DNA from: an uncultured Actinomycetes bacterium
Lineage (GTDB): Bacteria > Actinomycetota > Acidimicrobiia > Acidimicrobiales > Microtrichaceae
NCBI GenBank assembly: GCA_903941145.1
Contig: CAJANQ010000385.1
Location: 1-7,269, forward strand
DNA: 7,269 bases
Direction: 5' to 3'
The position numbers and the translations under genes were made by a program. The notes below the pieces were generated by a model. It had not been told where the DNA came from. It saw only the letters and a program-made list of their open reading frames with translations, and did no database searches. Positions 1-5,589 of the stretch are shown piece by piece (position 1 is the first letter of the stretch; the number at the start of each line of letters is the position of its first letter).

Positions 1-1203
1 GATGTCGTCGATCTTCTGGCCGGCGCCCAGCCGCTTGAGCGCCTTGCGCACGGCGTTGTCGCCCTGTGACTTCTGGATCTCGTCGAGCTCGGTCAGCTCT
101 GACGCGACCACCTCGTGACGCTCCAGGTAGGTCGACACGATGGCGGTGATCACCGCGGCGATCGGAAGGGCGACGACCGCACCCATCGGGCCCAGCAGCA
201 TGGCGCCGGCAATTGCCGAACCGAAGGCCACTGCGGGGTGGAGGTTCATGGTGCTCGCCGTGATCTTCGGCGACAGCAGGTAGTTCTCGACCTGCTGGTA
301 CACGATGATCCAGATCAGGATCACGACGGCGTCCCACGGGTCGTTCAGCAGGGCGATCAGTACCGGCAGGGCACCGGCCAGGTAGGTGCCGATCACCGGG
401 ATGAACTGGCTCACCAGACCGACCCACAGGGCAAGAGCCAGCGGCGACGGCACCCCCATGATGGAGAACACGATCCAGGACGTGGCCGACGAGAAGAACG
501 CCAGGACCACCCGGGAGTAGATCCACCCGCCGGTCTTCTCGATAGCCAGCTCCCAGATGCGCAGCACCAGCTGCTGGCGCTCGGCCGGCAGGACCGAGCA
601 GACGTTCCGTCGCAGCTGCGGGCCCTGGGCGATCATGTAGTAGCTGAACAGGGCGACCGTGAACGCCTGGAACGTGATGCCGACCACCGAGGTCGTCAGG
701 CTCAGGACCCGGCCGCCCACGTTGGTGGCGACGCCCGCAAGGTCCGACTGGTAGTCGTTGAGCGCCTTGGTCAGCTTGGTCGTCGTGATCTCCGTCCCGA
801 ACTGGTCGTTGAGCCACGTCGCGACCTCCCGGACGTAGCCGGGCGCCTTGCCGGCCAGCTCCGACAGCTGCGTGACCACCAGGCCGATCATGACGGTGAA
901 GAACACCCCGCCCACCAGGAAGATCGCCACGAAGCAGAACAGGGTGGCCCGGCCGCGTCGCCAGCCGCGGTCCACCAGGAAGTTCGTTGCTGGCTCGACC
1001 GCGAACGAGAGGAACAGGGCGATGCCGACCATGACGATCAGGTCGCGCAGCTTGCCGATGGCCCCCTTGATGAGCAGGAACCCGGCCACCGAGACCGAGA
1101 CGGCAACGACAGCACGCCAGAACCACTTCGGCAGGTGGTCCTGGGCGAACAGGTCGCCGACCGTGTTGGACGGCCCGGGTTCGGTGGCGTCGACGTCGCT
1201 CAC
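1..1203 (-). CDS. AI-2E/PerM-family transporter (C-terminus beyond window)
   Basis: Polytopic inner-membrane protein of the AI-2E transporter (PerM-like) family. Members export or exchange small molecules or ions, and substrates cannot be read from sequence. The frame is open from the start codon to the window edge, giving 401 codons with no stop. Hydrophobic segments lie near residues 28-48, 54-70, 88-111, 165-191, 231-249, 253-285, 291-303 and 325-360. Family landmarks are FIPVIGTYLAGALP (267-280), QQVENYLLSPKI (303-314), LHPAVAF (321-327) and GPMGAVVALPIAA (338-350). A hydrophilic region (about 110-165) sits between the early and late membrane segments, as in the family. After about residue 361 the visible tail is charged and may extend past the edge. 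The start is GTG at 1203; an in-frame GTG at 1209 is equally possible, and neither has a strong ribosome-binding site. It begins about 40 bp after the MBL-fold gene on the same strand, so cotranscription is likely. Family assignment is firm; function is not. Confidence 0.88.
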   Translation of the reverse strand, partial: MSDVDATEPGPSNTVGDLFAQDHLPKWFWRAVVAVSVSVAGFLLIKGAIGKLRDLIVMVGIALFLSFAVEPATNFLVDRGWRRGRATLFCFVAIFLVGGVFFTVMIGLVVTQLSELAGKAPGYVREVATWLNDQFGTEITTTKLTKALNDYQSDLAGVATNVGGRVLSLTTSVVGITFQAFTVALFSYYMIAQGPQLRRNVCSVLPAERQQLVLRIWELAIEKTGGWIYSRVVLAFFSSATSWIVFSIMGVPSPLALALWVGLVSQFIPVIGTYLAGALPVLIALLNDPWDAVVILIWIIVYQQVENYLLSPKITASTMNLHPAVAFGSAIAGAMLLGPMGAVVALPIAAVITAIVSTYLERHEVVASELTELDEIQKSQGDNAVRKALKRLGAGQKIDDI

Positions 1204-1247
1204 CGCCACAGGTTCGCAGAACCCCCGCCGCGCACGGGGGACCGGCC

Positions 1248-1931
1248 CTAGATCTGGTCGAAGATGTAGTTGTGCTTGCGCACCTCGCCCATCGGCGCCG
1301 ACGGTGCGGGCGAGTAGGCGTGCCCGGGGAACAGCACGACCTCGTCGGGCACCTTGGCCAGCACCTGGGTCAGGCTGCGCACCAGCTCGTCCATGTCGCC
1401 GCCCGGCAGGTCGGTGCGGCCACAGCCCTCCAGGAAGAGGGTGTCGCCGGCCAGCAGTCGGCCGTCGACCAGGAAGCACTGGCTGCCCGGGGTGTGGCCC
1501 GGCGTGTGCAGCAGCTGGATCGGGACCTCGCCGACCATGAGCGTGTCGCCGCCCGAGTGGCCCACCAGGTCGTTCTCGGAGAGCGAGGTCGTGCGCTGGA
1601 TCCACGGCAGCTCGTCGGTCTGGACGTGCACCGGGCAGCCGCATCGGCCCACCAGCTCGGCCGCGCCCTCGATCTCGTGGCCGGCGAACGAACCGCCGCA
1701 GTGGTCGGCGTGGTAGTGGGTCACGAGCGCGCCGGTGATCTTCATGCCGTCGGCCTCGGCGAGGTCCACGATGTCGTCGATCCCGTACGCCGGGTCGATC
1801 ACGACGCACTCCTTCGTGCGGCGGTCGCCCACCAGGTACGCGTAGTTGACCATCTGCCGGGCGATCTGGTCGTCGCGGGCAAAGTCGCTGCCCGACAGCA
1901 GCTGGCGGAAGTACAGGCGGTCCTCGGTCAT
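1248..1931 (-). CDS. MBL-fold metallo-hydrolase, glyoxalase II / persulfide dioxygenase-like
   Basis: Soluble metallo-beta-lactamase-fold enzyme of 227 residues. The full metal-ligand set is visible: THYHADH (H72, H74, D76, H77), H146 in TPGHTPGS, D163 in AGDTLF and H204 in FPGHAYS. GCGRTDLPGGD (169-179) is shared in similar form by YcbL-type glyoxalase II-like proteins and by ETHE1-type persulfide dioxygenases, so the sequence does not settle between thioester hydrolysis and sulfur oxidation. It lacks the separate C-terminal substrate domain of classical glyoxalase II, and its length fits the compact single-domain members. The start is ATG at 1931 (MTEDRLYFRQ), because a TAGCGT -10-like box lies 7 nt before it; an in-frame ATG at 1997 would add 22 low-complexity residues and overlap the divergent desaturase start. 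The gene lies upstream of the AI-2E-family gene on the same strand. No signal peptide is seen, so it is probably cytosolic. The fold is near certain; the substrate is unknown. Confidence 0.92.
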   Translation of the reverse strand: MTEDRLYFRQLLSGSDFARDDQIARQMVNYAYLVGDRRTKECVVIDPAYGIDDIVDLAEADGMKITGALVTHYHADHCGGSFAGHEIEGAAELVGRCGCPVHVQTDELPWIQRTTSLSENDLVGHSGGDTLMVGEVPIQLLHTPGHTPGSQCFLVDGRLLAGDTLFLEGCGRTDLPGGDMDELVRSLTQVLAKVPDEVVLFPGHAYSPAPSAPMGEVRKHNYIFDQI

Positions 1932-1938
1932 GCCGTGG

Positions 1939-1944
1939 ACGCTA
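1939..1944 (-). promoter_or_regulatory. -10-like box for the MBL-fold gene (leaderless layout)
   Basis: On the minus strand TAGCGT matches TANNNT and ends 7 nt before the ATG at 1931. Transcription starting about 7 nt downstream of a -10 would begin at or next to the start codon, which implies an mRNA without a 5' leader. No convincing -35 hexamer is visible, so the call rests on spacing and on the same pattern at three other genes in the window. Confidence 0.45.
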
Positions 1945-1960
1945 CCCGTGGGGACGGCCG

Positions 1961-1966
1961 TAGTCT
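1961..1966 (+). promoter_or_regulatory. -10-like box for the desaturase gene (leaderless layout)
   Basis: TAGTCT matches TANNNT and ends 6 nt before the desaturase ATG at 1973, predicting transcription from the start codon itself. The hexamer also picks the ATG at 1973 over the next in-frame ATG at 2006. The CGGGGC between box and start could alternatively act as a weak ribosome-binding site if transcription starts further upstream. No clear -35 is visible; TGGACG at 1936-1941 is a weak candidate at 19-bp spacing and overlaps the opposing MBL-gene -10. Confidence 0.45.
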
Positions 1967-1972
1967 CGGGGC

Positions 1973-2971
1973 ATGGACCCAGACGTGCTGCGGGCACCCG
2001 GGACGATGGAGGCCGACGCGTCGGTGCTGGCCGACGTGCTGCCCACCGAGTCGCTCTCCGCGTCCGGTCGGCCGCTCGGTCCGCTGCGCGAGGAGCTCTA
2101 CCGCATCCCCGACCTCGAGAACGTCGGCCATGTGGTCGGCGTCTGGGTCCAGTCGCTCGGCGTCCTCCTGCTGGCTGCCTGGGTGGCGGACCGCGTCGCC
2201 TGGCCGTGGCAGGTCGTCGCCTGGCTGTTCGCGTTCTTGCTGATGGGCCGGTCCATGGTGCGGTTCGCGATCCTCGGCCACGAGGCCGCCCACCGGCTGC
2301 TGTTCTCCAACCGCAAGGTCAACGACTGGGTCGGCGGCTGGCTGTGCGCCTATCCGGCGTTCGTGCCGCTCGAGGCGTACCGCCGCGGCCACATGGCGCA
2401 CCACAAGGAGGAGTTCGGCCCGACCGAGCCGGACATGGTCCTCTACAACGGCTACCCGCTCACCAAGGACTCGTGGCACCGGAAGCTGCGGCGCGACGCC
2501 GACGGCGAGACCGGCTGGAAGAACCTGAAGCTGCTGCTCAACGCGCTCCTGTCGCCCACCGCCCGGAGCATCGCACTGCGCATCGTCGTGTGGCAGGTGG
2601 TGCTGTTCGTCGGGCTGTGGGCGCTGACCGGCCGCTGGTGGGTGTACCCGCTCATGTGGTTCGTCCCCTGGATGACCGAGTGGCGCGTGCTCAACCGTCT
2701 CCGGGCCGTCGCCGAGCACGGCGGGCTGCGGGCGTCCAAGGACCGGCGCGTCACCACGCACCACGTCGAGCAGTCATGGCTCGCCCGGTTCTGGATGGTG
2801 CCGTACAACACGGGCTGGCACCTGGCCCACCACGTCGACATCGGCGTGCCGTTCAAGCACCTGCCGCAGCTGCACCAGGAGCTGGTCGACGCCGGCTACG
2901 TGCAGCCCGGACTCTCGTGGCCGACCTACCGGTCGCTCTGGCGCCACGCCTCGTCGCGCCAGTCCTCCTAG
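1973..2971 (+). CDS. Membrane fatty acid desaturase family protein
   Basis: Integral-membrane di-iron enzyme of the fatty acid desaturase/hydroxylase superfamily, 332 residues. The three histidine boxes are complete: HEAAH (103-107), HMAHH (140-144) and HLAHH (283-287). Extra histidines at H249 (AEHG) and H263-H264 (TTHH) lie in a stretch typical of these proteins. The third box continues into GVPFKHLPQLHQEL (291-304), a common ending in acyl desaturases. Hydrophobic segments are near residues 52-72, 78-98, 117-133, 203-219 and 222-236, giving the usual arrangement with all boxes on the cytoplasmic face. The likely role is inserting a double bond into acyl chains of lipid, acyl-ACP or acyl-CoA, but the position and substrate cannot be read; hydroxylation or carotenoid-type chemistry are alternatives. 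The start is ATG at 1973, 6 nt after a TANNNT box; ATG at 2006 would trim 11 residues. No electron-transfer partner is encoded nearby. The gene appears monocistronic, followed by a C-rich tract. Confidence 0.92.
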   Translation: MDPDVLRAPGTMEADASVLADVLPTESLSASGRPLGPLREELYRIPDLENVGHVVGVWVQSLGVLLLAAWVADRVAWPWQVVAWLFAFLLMGRSMVRFAILGHEAAHRLLFSNRKVNDWVGGWLCAYPAFVPLEAYRRGHMAHHKEEFGPTEPDMVLYNGYPLTKDSWHRKLRRDADGETGWKNLKLLLNALLSPTARSIALRIVVWQVVLFVGLWALTGRWWVYPLMWFVPWMTEWRVLNRLRAVAEHGGLRASKDRRVTTHHVEQSWLARFWMVPYNTGWHLAHHVDIGVPFKHLPQLHQELVDAGYVQPGLSWPTYRSLWRHASSRQSS

Positions 2972-2980
2972 GACGGCCGC

Positions 2981-3047
2981 CGACCGCCCCCTCCCGCCCT
3001 CGCCTGCCTTCCCGCGCCCTCTCGACCTCCCGTCTCCTCCCGACCTT
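2981..3047 (+). terminator. C-rich, G-poor tract after the desaturase; possible Rho-type terminator
   Basis: In the 60 nt at 2981-3040 the plus strand has 38 C, 11 T, 9 G and 2 A, in DNA where C and G are otherwise roughly balanced. The bias begins about 10 nt after the desaturase stop and continues to the first inverted repeat. A C-rich, G-poor, weakly structured transcript is what Rho loading sites look like. No intrinsic terminator with a T tract follows the gene. The Rho reading is an inference from composition only. Confidence 0.35.
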
Positions 3048-3149
3048 GAAGATTCCCGACCTCTCCGCGGTCGAAATACTTCGAGGTCTGGCATCGGTCG
3101 CCGACCTCGCAGCGGAACGACCGCTCAGCGGCCGCTGAGGTTCAAGGTC
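3042..3149. repeat. Nested inverted repeats in the convergent gap
   Basis: The outer arms are a perfect 9-bp pair, GACCTTGAA (3042-3050) and TTCAAGGTC (3141-3149). Inside lie TCGAA-ATAC-TTCGA (3071-3084), GACCTC (3058-3063) against GAGGTC (3083-3088), CGAGGTC (3082-3088) against GACCTCG (3103-3109), AGCGG (3111-3115) against CCGCT (3121-3125), and a 16-bp palindrome (3124-3139). Several arms share the GACCTC/GAGGTC core, so alternative pairings compete. The array sits between the stops of two convergent genes, so a bidirectional terminator or a 3'-UTR structure is the simplest reading. A small palindromic repeat element is an alternative that a genome search would test. No reading frame here looks coding. 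Confidence 0.6.
3124..3139 (-). terminator. Perfect 16-bp palindrome just downstream of the membrane protein gene
   Basis: CTCAGCGGCCGCTGAG is identical to its own reverse complement. In RNA it can fold as a 6-bp stem (CTCAGC/GCTGAG) with a GGCC loop. It starts 15 nt after the stop of the minus-strand membrane protein gene, a usual place for a terminator hairpin. No T-rich run follows on either strand, so it is not a classical intrinsic terminator, although hairpins without T tracts are often proposed as terminators in high-GC actinobacteria. Confidence 0.4.
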
Positions 3150-3154
3150 CAGGG

Positions 3155-4195
3155 CTAAGGAGACGGCGGACCGGTGAAGGCCGACGCCGACATGGCGGGG
3201 CGACCGGTGCGCCAGATGATCCCGTCGAACAGGAAGTGCATGGCCCCCAGGGTGAGCGCTGCCACCGCGCCGATGTCGACCAGCGTGCTGAGCATGGCCC
3301 CATAGACCACGACGGTCAGCACTAGGGCGAACCCGACCACCGGGGGCCACGGGCCGACCGCCGCCGTCAGCCGCGCCAGGTTCGACGCGGGCTTGGTCGT
3401 TGTGCGGCTCCGGAGCGACCGGGCGACGACCAGGTAGTACTCGATGGCGTGGCTGCCCACGAACCCCAGGAGAGCGCCCATCGGGCTGATCGGCGCGATG
3501 GCGTACATGAGCATCGTGCTGCCGACGTACCAGTGCTTGGCCGGGTTCTGCGGGCGTGACTGCTCCTCGGTCCACCAGCGCCATGCCAGGCCCAGGGTCA
3601 GCAGCACGAGCGGCACCGCCACCCACAGGGCGATCGGGCGCAGGTCCGCCAGGATCTTCACGAGCTGGGTGTTGTTGCCGGCCTGGCCAAGGTCGAGGGC
3701 ACCGCCGGCCAACGTCGACTCGAGTGCGGTGCTCGACGCGGCCAGTGCCACCGCGGCAAAGAACCCGACGAACAGCAGCCACTGCTCGACGCCCGGCGTC
3801 TCCTGGCCGACCTTCCGGCCGTAGATCCGGACCATGCCGTAGCGCTGTCGGACCGTGTGGAAGGCGTTCCAGCCGGCAGCCACCACGGTGAGGGCGATGA
3901 ACGCCTCGAACCGCAGGACGGCGATGCCGACCAGCAGGACCGCCGGGGCGAGCACGAACAGCAGACGGCGGGACGAGAACGTGTCGCGGTCGCCGTAGAC
4001 GAGCGGCAGGGTCAGGACCTGGTGGCTGAACGACAGTGCCAGCACGGCCGACACGCCCAGCAGCACGGCCTGCGGGTCACGGAGGAACAGTCCCAGCACG
4101 GCAAACGGGATCCAGCTCCACAGCATGAGCTGGTCGGAACGGGCCGACGCCATCCAGCGGGCAGTGCTCGGCGCTGGTGCAGCGGTCGTCGTCAT
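3155..4195 (-). CDS. Polytopic membrane protein with four conserved-looking histidines, family not recognised
   Basis: Membrane protein of 346 residues with about eight or nine hydrophobic segments (near 22-38, 42-66, 80-95, 97-112, 137-153, 188-206, 222-245, 286-304 and 306-322). I do not recognise the family with confidence. Four histidines sit at or near membrane-segment ends in motif-like surroundings: H58 (SFSHQVLTLPLVYGDRDTF), H113 (WNAFHTVRQRYGMVRIYGRK), H249 (GFVGSHAIEYYLVVARS) and H320 (MHFLFDGIIWR). This suggests a metal-dependent membrane enzyme, loosely like the Brp/Blh carotenoid oxygenases or di-iron membrane oxidases, but it does not match the desaturase HxxHH boxes and I assign no function. 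The C-terminus after 331 is short and polar. The start is ATG at 4195, with GGGGGA 6 nt upstream as a plausible ribosome-binding site. It follows the aminotransferase gene by 27 bp on the same strand, so the two are probably cotranscribed and may act in one pathway. That it is a real gene is well supported by length, hydrophobic pattern and codon bias. Confidence 0.85.
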   Translation of the reverse strand: MTTTAAPAPSTARWMASARSDQLMLWSWIPFAVLGLFLRDPQAVLLGVSAVLALSFSHQVLTLPLVYGDRDTFSSRRLLFVLAPAVLLVGIAVLRFEAFIALTVVAAGWNAFHTVRQRYGMVRIYGRKVGQETPGVEQWLLFVGFFAAVALAASSTALESTLAGGALDLGQAGNNTQLVKILADLRPIALWVAVPLVLLTLGLAWRWWTEEQSRPQNPAKHWYVGSTMLMYAIAPISPMGALLGFVGSHAIEYYLVVARSLRSRTTTKPASNLARLTAAVGPWPPVVGFALVLTVVVYGAMLSTLVDIGAVAALTLGAMHFLFDGIIWRTGRPAMSASAFTGPPSP

Positions 4196-4201
4196 CCTGT
4201 G

Positions 4202-4207
4202 TCCCCC
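4202..4207 (-). promoter_or_regulatory. Shine-Dalgarno-like site for the membrane protein gene
   Basis: GGGGGA on the minus strand lies 6 nt before the ATG at 4195, inside the 27-bp gap after the aminotransferase stop. No TANNNT box is found near this start, unlike the four promoter-proximal genes. That fits translation from an internal site on an operon mRNA. Confidence 0.4.
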
Positions 4208-4222
4208 GTTGCGTCGTTCGGC

Positions 4223-5482
4223 TCAGGCCGTGGCGGCAACAGCCGCGGCCACTGCGTCGACGGCGGTCGCCATCTCGGACTCGTCGACCACCAGCGGTGG
4301 CATGAACCGGATCACATTTCCCCACGTACCGGCGTTCATGAGCAACAGCTTCCCGTGCTCACGGGCGTGGGCGATCACCGTGGCGGTGCGGGCCGCGTCG
4401 GGCGCGCCGGTCGCCGGGTCGCGGAACTCCATGGCCACCATCAGGCCCGGGCCGCGCACGTCGGCCACGACCGGGTGCTCGGCGGCAACGGCCCGCAGGC
4501 CCTCGCGCAGCTGGTCGCCGCGGGCGTTGACGTTCTCGGCGAACCCGTCCGCGGTCAGCACGCCAATCGTCGCCAGCGCGGCCGCGCACCCGATGGCGTT
4601 GCCCCCGTAGGTGCCGCCGTGGGCGCCGGGTGCCCAGTGGTCCATGACCGCCTTGGGTGCCCCGATGGCGGCGAACGGGAACCCCGAGGCAATTCCCTTG
4701 GCCATCACCAGGATGTCGGGCTGCACTCCGGACGGCTCGATCGCGAACATCGTCCCGGTGCGCAGGAAACCCGCCTGCACCTCGTCGGCGACGAACAGGA
4801 TCCCGTGCTCCTTGCAGATTGCCGACAGGCCCTGCAGGAACCGGTCCGGCGCCGGGCAGTAGCCGCCCTCGCCCAGGACCGGCTCCAGGATCATCGCCGC
4901 GGTCTCGGCAGGTGCCGTCTGGCCGGCCAGCAGGTAGCGGACGTAGTCCAGGCAGCGGTCGACCTCGGCCTCGACCTCTGCGTCGGTGCCGACCACCGAC
5001 GGGAACGGCGCCACGAACACGCCCGACGGCAGCGGCGCGTAGCCGGCGCGGTACCCGGTCTTGGAGGTGGTCATCGCCATGGCCAGGTGCGTCCGGCCGT
5101 GGAAGCTGCCCTGGAACACGATCACGTTCGGCCGGCCCGTCGCGTGCTTGGCCAGCTTCACCGCTCCCTCGGTCGCCTCGGCGCCGGAGTTTGCGTAGAA
5201 GAACGTGTCGATGTCGCCCGGGGCGAGCTCGGCCAGCTTGGCGGCCAGCGGCTCGAGCTGGTCGTGGCGGTAGCAGTTGACCTGGGCGTGGATGAACCGG
5301 CCGGCCTGCTCCCGGATGGCCTCGACCACTGCGGGGTGGCAGTGGCCGGTCGAGGTCACGGCGATGCCCGAGGTGAAGTCCAGGTAGCGGTCGCCGTCGA
5401 CCGTGGTGACCCAGCAGCCCTCGCCGGACTCGACCTGCAGGTCGGTCACCTGGAACCACGCAGAGGACAGATGCGACGTCAT
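4223..5482 (-). CDS. Class III PLP-dependent aminotransferase, 4-aminobutyrate aminotransferase-like
   Basis: Cytosolic fold-type I PLP enzyme of 419 residues, a full-length class III aminotransferase. Visible landmarks are YLDFTSGIAVTSTGHCHP (33-50), the phosphate-binding ANSGAEA (97-103), SFHGRT (126-131), EPVLGEGG (200-207), DEVQAGFLRTG (233-243) with D233 contacting the pyridine nitrogen, the PLP lysine K262 in MAKGIASGFP, and GGTYGGN (289-295). The motif set resembles GABA/omega-amino-acid transaminases, which move an amino group to 2-oxoglutarate and release a semialdehyde. Related acetylornithine, ornithine and broad-specificity enzymes share these motifs, so the substrate is not fixed and I give no symbol. 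No succinate-semialdehyde dehydrogenase or GABA permease is adjacent, which weakens a simple GABA-degradation reading. The start is ATG at 5482; it has no Shine-Dalgarno sequence but a TACCAT box lies 6 nt upstream. It is the first gene of a probable two-gene operon with the unassigned membrane protein and is divergent from pheA. Confidence 0.93.
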   Translation of the reverse strand: MTSHLSSAWFQVTDLQVESGEGCWVTTVDGDRYLDFTSGIAVTSTGHCHPAVVEAIREQAGRFIHAQVNCYRHDQLEPLAAKLAELAPGDIDTFFYANSGAEATEGAVKLAKHATGRPNVIVFQGSFHGRTHLAMAMTTSKTGYRAGYAPLPSGVFVAPFPSVVGTDAEVEAEVDRCLDYVRYLLAGQTAPAETAAMILEPVLGEGGYCPAPDRFLQGLSAICKEHGILFVADEVQAGFLRTGTMFAIEPSGVQPDILVMAKGIASGFPFAAIGAPKAVMDHWAPGAHGGTYGGNAIGCAAALATIGVLTADGFAENVNARGDQLREGLRAVAAEHPVVADVRGPGLMVAMEFRDPATGAPDAARTATVIAHAREHGKLLLMNAGTWGNVIRFMPPLVVDESEMATAVDAVAAAVAATA

Positions 5483-5488
5483 GGTCGG

Positions 5489-5494
5489 ATGGTA
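5489..5494 (-). promoter_or_regulatory. -10-like box for the aminotransferase operon (leaderless layout)
   Basis: TACCAT on the minus strand matches TANNNT and ends 6 nt before the ATG at 5482. Purine-rich ribosome-binding sequence is absent before this start, so leaderless initiation is the better explanation. A -35 hexamer is not recognisable at 16-18 bp spacing. Confidence 0.5.
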
Positions 5495-5498
5495 CGGG

Positions 5499-5511
5499 TT
5501 GGACGTCCCAA
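5499..5511. promoter_or_regulatory. Possible operator, TTGG-N5-CCAA
   Basis: A short inverted repeat, TTGG (5499-5502) and CCAA (5508-5511), surrounds the overlapping 8-bp palindrome GGACGTCC (5501-5508). It lies between the -10 of the aminotransferase promoter and where its -35 would be, so a bound repressor would block that promoter. Arms this short occur by chance, and no regulator gene is adjacent. Confidence 0.2.
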
Positions 5512-5577
5512 GCGGAACAGCACCGACCTCCCATCTGGGGCCGAGGAACGGGTCGCGGGCAGCGCAGGGCCGGTCGG

Positions 5578-5583
5578 TAACCT
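5578..5583 (+). promoter_or_regulatory. -10-like box for pheA (leaderless layout)
   Basis: TAACCT matches TANNNT and ends 6 nt before the GTG at 5590. There is no purine-rich ribosome-binding site in front of this GTG. The spacing is identical to that at the desaturase and aminotransferase starts. No clear -35 is present. Confidence 0.5.
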
Positions 5584-5589
5584 GCGCCG

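Noticed and set aside
115..1251. 378-residue plus-strand open frame
   Set aside because: It is antisense to the AI-2E-family gene, and its translation is a run of His/Asp/Gln/Arg/Gly without domain character. This is the usual shadow of a high-GC gene on the opposite strand.
1954..1961. ACGGCCGT palindrome in the MBL/desaturase gap as an operator
   Set aside because: An 8-bp G/C palindrome is common in DNA of this composition, and no flanking symmetry extends it.
1932..1997. N-terminal extension of the MBL-fold protein to an ATG at 1997
   Set aside because: The added 22 residues are unlike the family, would overlap the desaturase start, and would place the TANNNT box inside the coding region.
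1846..3138. 430-residue plus-strand open frame overlapping the desaturase
   Set aside because: It is an out-of-frame reading of the desaturase, rich in Arg/Ala/Pro. It would run across the desaturase start and into the structured intergenic region.
2853..3782. 309-residue minus-strand frame across the convergent gap
   Set aside because: It crosses both the desaturase end and the membrane protein gene in the wrong frame and has no domain-like content.
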